A stretch of DNA of 10,662 nt from Entrophospora sp. SA101 (Eukaryota; Glomeromycota; Glomeromycetes; Entrophosporales; Entrophosporaceae), in NCBI GenBank assembly GCA_958430865.1, contig CAUDNR010002558.1, forward strand, positions 17,551-28,212. Direction: 5' to 3'. Position numbers and translations under genes: made by a program. The first letter of the stretch is position 1. Each line of letters opens with the position of its first letter. Under the pieces are notes generated by a model that ran no database searches, was not told where the DNA came from, and was given only the letters and a program-made list of their open reading frames with translations. Below are positions 8,037-10,662 of the stretch, one piece after another.

Positions 8037-10626
8037 TCAATCTAAATTCCAATATCTATAATTTTGTATTTACAAAAAAATATTAATATATAAATTATTT
8101 TTCCTATATTTTTTTAAATTAATAATTACCTGACACGAAAATCATCACTTTTGGAATAATAATAATATTTAAAACAAAATGTTAAAAAAACCCAAAATAA
8201 ATCAAACAACCCAATTGAAATTAAATTTTTTTACCTGCAACTAATAAATCCAGGTTCAGTTGGTGAAGCTGCAATACATCGTATAATATTTGTATGTCCT
8301 ATTAAAGAAAACTTTGGTTTAATTTTTTCTTGTTCCCATATCATAAATATACCAATATTTAGATTTGTATATTTCACCTCCCCATTTTTTAAGTAAAAGA
8401 CCTGTACGTGAATCCCAACAAATGATTGTATTGTTTAATTCATCACTACTAAGAACATAATCTTCATTATAAGTAAATGTTGTCTGTAAGGACTGATTCT
8501 AAAAGAACAAGATTTGTTGTTATATTAGCAACCATTTAGATCATTTAGAATAAGCAATTCATTACCTTGTGAACAACACCTTCATATTTCAAAATCAATT
8601 TTCCACTATCAGCTTCCCATAATCTAGCAGTCGAATCTTTTCCACCAGAAAGTATGTATTTCCCAGTTTTAGAGAATTTTACACTTGACACAGGTGCACC
8701 ATCATGAGCATTTTCAATGGTTTTTATACAACCTCCATTAATTGTGTCCCATATTTTTATACTTCCATCAAGTGATGATGTGACAAATTGAGACCCATTT
8801 GAAGAAAATCTGATCTATATACATATTGGAAGATAAAATAAAGAAAAAAAAAGTCAACACAATATATTAAATATATAATAGTTTAGAAAATCATTTATTT
8901 GCCTTTGTAATCCCACTTTTATGAAGATCGGAAGGTGAAGTAGATGCTGTAAAACATTGAAAATTTTTTACATCATAAGCTCTTACAGATTCATGATCTG
9001 TTCCTATTATTATTGTTATCATATAATAAATATATATTATACATATGAATATATGAGTATATTTATAATTTATTTAATAATAGTTCTTGTAAATTAAAAA
9101 GTCTTCACCAATATTAAAAAAAAACCTGCTAATATAAAATCTCCTGAAGGATGAAATACAATGGATCTTACAACATGTGTGTCCTAAAAATAAAAATAAA
9201 AATAAAAATAAATAAATAATTGTAATTATAATTATAATAAATCATAAATAACAAACCTGTAAATATCTAAAAGAACGTTTAACTCCTTGTTTAGACAAAT
9301 CAAACAACTTTATACTTTTGTCATCAGAACAAGAAGCAAGTACCAATCCATTTGGATGAAAAGATAAATCATTAACAGGCTATAATAAAAACAAAGGGCA
9401 AGTTCAAAAGAAATAAGATCAAAAAGATAATCAAAACAATCATCATATTGAAAATTAAGCAAATATTTACAGCAAGATGATCATATAATGTTCGTATGAC
9501 AGGTCTGTCCTCATCAGAACGGCTATTCATTTTGCTTGTGTCCAAAACTTTAAGTGAAGCATCAGCAGACCCAGTTGCTGCATATTTTCCTGATAATATA
9601 AAAATATGGTTATGGATAAATAAATTGAGCAAATGAATAAATAAGTGAATTAGTTACATACATACCATCACCGCTAAAGATAGCACATATAGAAGCAGCT
9701 CTATGAGTAGTCATGTACCAAGTTGAATAATTAGGTGCAGGTCTTGGTGCTAAAGAAAAAATAACCCAATTACTTCCATGAAATATAACATTATTAATTA
9801 ACTAATTAATCAGTTATTACTATTTTTGGTTTCTGGATCAATAAATGTTAGATATTTTGAATGTGGTAAAACTCCATTATTATTATTATTATTATTAACA
9901 TCATCATCATCATCAGCGGAAGCAGCAGCAACATAGACTCCATCATTATCATTATCATTATCATCAACATCATCATCAATTAACATTTCACATGGCCTCA
10001 TTTCCTCATCACCACCTTCATCTAAAAAAAAAAAAAAAAGAAATTATTAATGTGGATTTTACAATATATCATGTGTTGTTATTATTACATACTTACTTAC
10101 CCTGCTCTTTTGCAATGTAAAGTAATTCTGACAATTTGGAACTAGGTGTTAAGCTAGTTTGATTATCTGTTTGTTCTGCTATAATTTCTGCTAATTGTGT
10201 ATAGCCATATTCACATAATTGACTATATATTATCATTAAACATTATATATTAAATGTTATATATTAAAATGATATATTAAACATTATGTATTATAAATTA
10301 ATATTATAGAATCAATCAATTCAAATTAAAATAAAATACTTCATCAAACTGATCCATTTCATCGCACACAAAAAAATAAAATAAAAAATTATTTTTATTA
10401 AAATTTTCTTTTTTATACATGAAAATGAAATTTAAATAATAACTTTATTACTATTATTACCATTACCACTGCTATCACCATACCATTGCTATCACCATTA
10501 CCATTGCTATCATCATTACCATTACTATTACTATTGCTATTACTATCACTATTACTGTGCATTTATAAAAACCCACCTGATAATTAATGCAATAACCTCT
10601 TCACGTGGTAAAGTTGGTATTTCCAT
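8037..10626 (-). CDS. CSTF1: cleavage stimulation factor subunit 1 (CstF-50), WD40 protein
   Basis: CstF-50 is a subunit of the nuclear CstF complex, which binds downstream of the poly(A) site in mRNA 3'-end formation. Thirteen exons in gene order: 10577-10626, 10101-10222, 9821-10021, 9666-9749, 9471-9589, 9257-9379, 9126-9183, 8903-9003, 8566-8814, 8378-8498, 8235-8298, 8130-8147, 8037-8055. Together they make 1329 nt, 442 residues, in frame throughout; the human protein is about 430. The N-terminal dimerisation region holds EEVIALIISQLCEYGY (9-24). An Asp/Asn-rich linker (about 73-106) follows. The WD40 propeller runs from about 125 to the end, with ATGSADASLKVLD, PVIRTLYDH, ASCSDDKSIKLFD, FHPSGDFIL, TSSLDGSIKIWD, ILSGGKDSTARLWE, NEDYVLSSDE, CWDSRTG, GHTNIIRCI and the terminal CSDDFRVRYWNLD. 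All introns are GT-AG except one GC-AG. The ATG at 10626 gives the expected N-terminus, but the frame stays open to the right edge, so an upstream start is not excluded. Confidence 0.93.
8815..8902 (-). other. CSTF1: GC-AG intron of CSTF1
   Basis: Exon 8 ends ...GGGATTACAAAG at 8903 and the next bases on the minus strand are GCAAAT. The acceptor is TATATAG before ATCAGATTT at 8814. No GT donor nearby keeps the frame, and reading through meets TGA after three codons. The GITK-to-IRFSSNG join restores the WD repeat. GC-AG is the commonest non-canonical intron class. Confidence 0.85.
9186..9215. repeat. (TAAAA)n-type microsatellite in CSTF1 intron
   Basis: About five tandem TAAAA units grade into TAAA units within the intron between exons 6 and 7, close to its 3' splice site. 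On the gene strand this is a T-rich tract that may double as the polypyrimidine region before the AG. Confidence 0.75.
9882..9975. repeat. CSTF1: coding trinucleotide repeats in CSTF1 exon 3
   Basis: On the gene strand, tandem GAT and AAT codons encode a linker rich in Asp and Asn (DDDVDDNDNDND, five consecutive D, then seven consecutive N), with AAASA in between. The linker joins the dimerisation region to the WD40 propeller. Repeat slippage probably lengthened it; no function is implied. Confidence 0.8.
10447..10556. repeat. degenerate trinucleotide/hexanucleotide satellite in CSTF1 intron 1
   Basis: Repeated ATTACC, ATTGCT, ATCACC and ATTACT words fill most of this stretch near the 5' splice site of the first intron (10223-10576). 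That intron is 354 nt, the longest in the gene. The pattern is an interrupted (ATTACY)-like array. Confidence 0.75.
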
Positions 10627-10662
10627 AATATTTAAATATTTATATTTATCTTTTGTTTTCTC

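Noticed and set aside
9372..9632. Separate 86-codon membrane-like reverse-strand protein
   Set aside because: Its middle is CSTF1 exon 5 (9471-9589). The hydrophobic tail is translated T-rich intron.
9810..10001. Start of a separate Asp/Asn-rich small protein
   Set aside because: It is exon 3 of CSTF1. The frame joins cleanly to exons 2 and 4 through GT-AG introns.

Overview
The window looks like nuclear DNA of an intron-rich, strongly AT-rich eukaryote. A fungus of the Glomeromycotina/Mucoromycota type is my best guess. Reasons: short AT-rich GT-AG introns, a KCTD/T1-type BTB protein (a family I recall as abundant in arbuscular mycorrhizal fungi), a CstF-50 gene split into 13 short exons, a dynactin subunit, and transposon debris between genes. 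No bacterial operon features are seen. The taxonomic guess is inference, not proof.

Layout. 1-1001: AT-rich, with a 24-bp perfect palindrome and two weak hairpins but no supported gene. 1002-2102 (+): an intact two-exon gene for a 329-residue T1-type BTB protein with a His/Tyr-rich insert. 2103-2976: no gene seen. 2977-3491: a large fold-back inverted repeat. 3604-3963: a transposon-like terminus and a short reverse-strand coding remnant. About 4001-4374 (+): an RNase MRP RNA gene, recognised by conserved region I, the GARAR hairpin, conserved region V, their P4 pairing with a bulged U, and a downstream T-run. 4610-6645 (+): a dynamitin (dynactin subunit 2) gene with most splice sites preserved but many frameshifts and in-frame stops. 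About 6646-7935 (+): a second decayed, unidentified coding region. 8037-10626 (-): an intact 13-exon gene for cleavage stimulation factor subunit 1 (CstF-50), 442 residues, ending in an 18-nt microexon and a 19-nt terminal coding exon, with one GC-AG intron.

The genes do not form a functional unit. Two are housekeeping RNA-processing genes: MRP RNA (rRNA processing) and CstF-50 (mRNA 3'-end formation). The main oddity is a decayed block (4610-7935) between intact genes on both sides, all reading cleanly in the same assembly. I see no convincing new biological system. The most valuable calls are the unadvertised MRP RNA, the degenerate dynamitin copy and the fold-back element.
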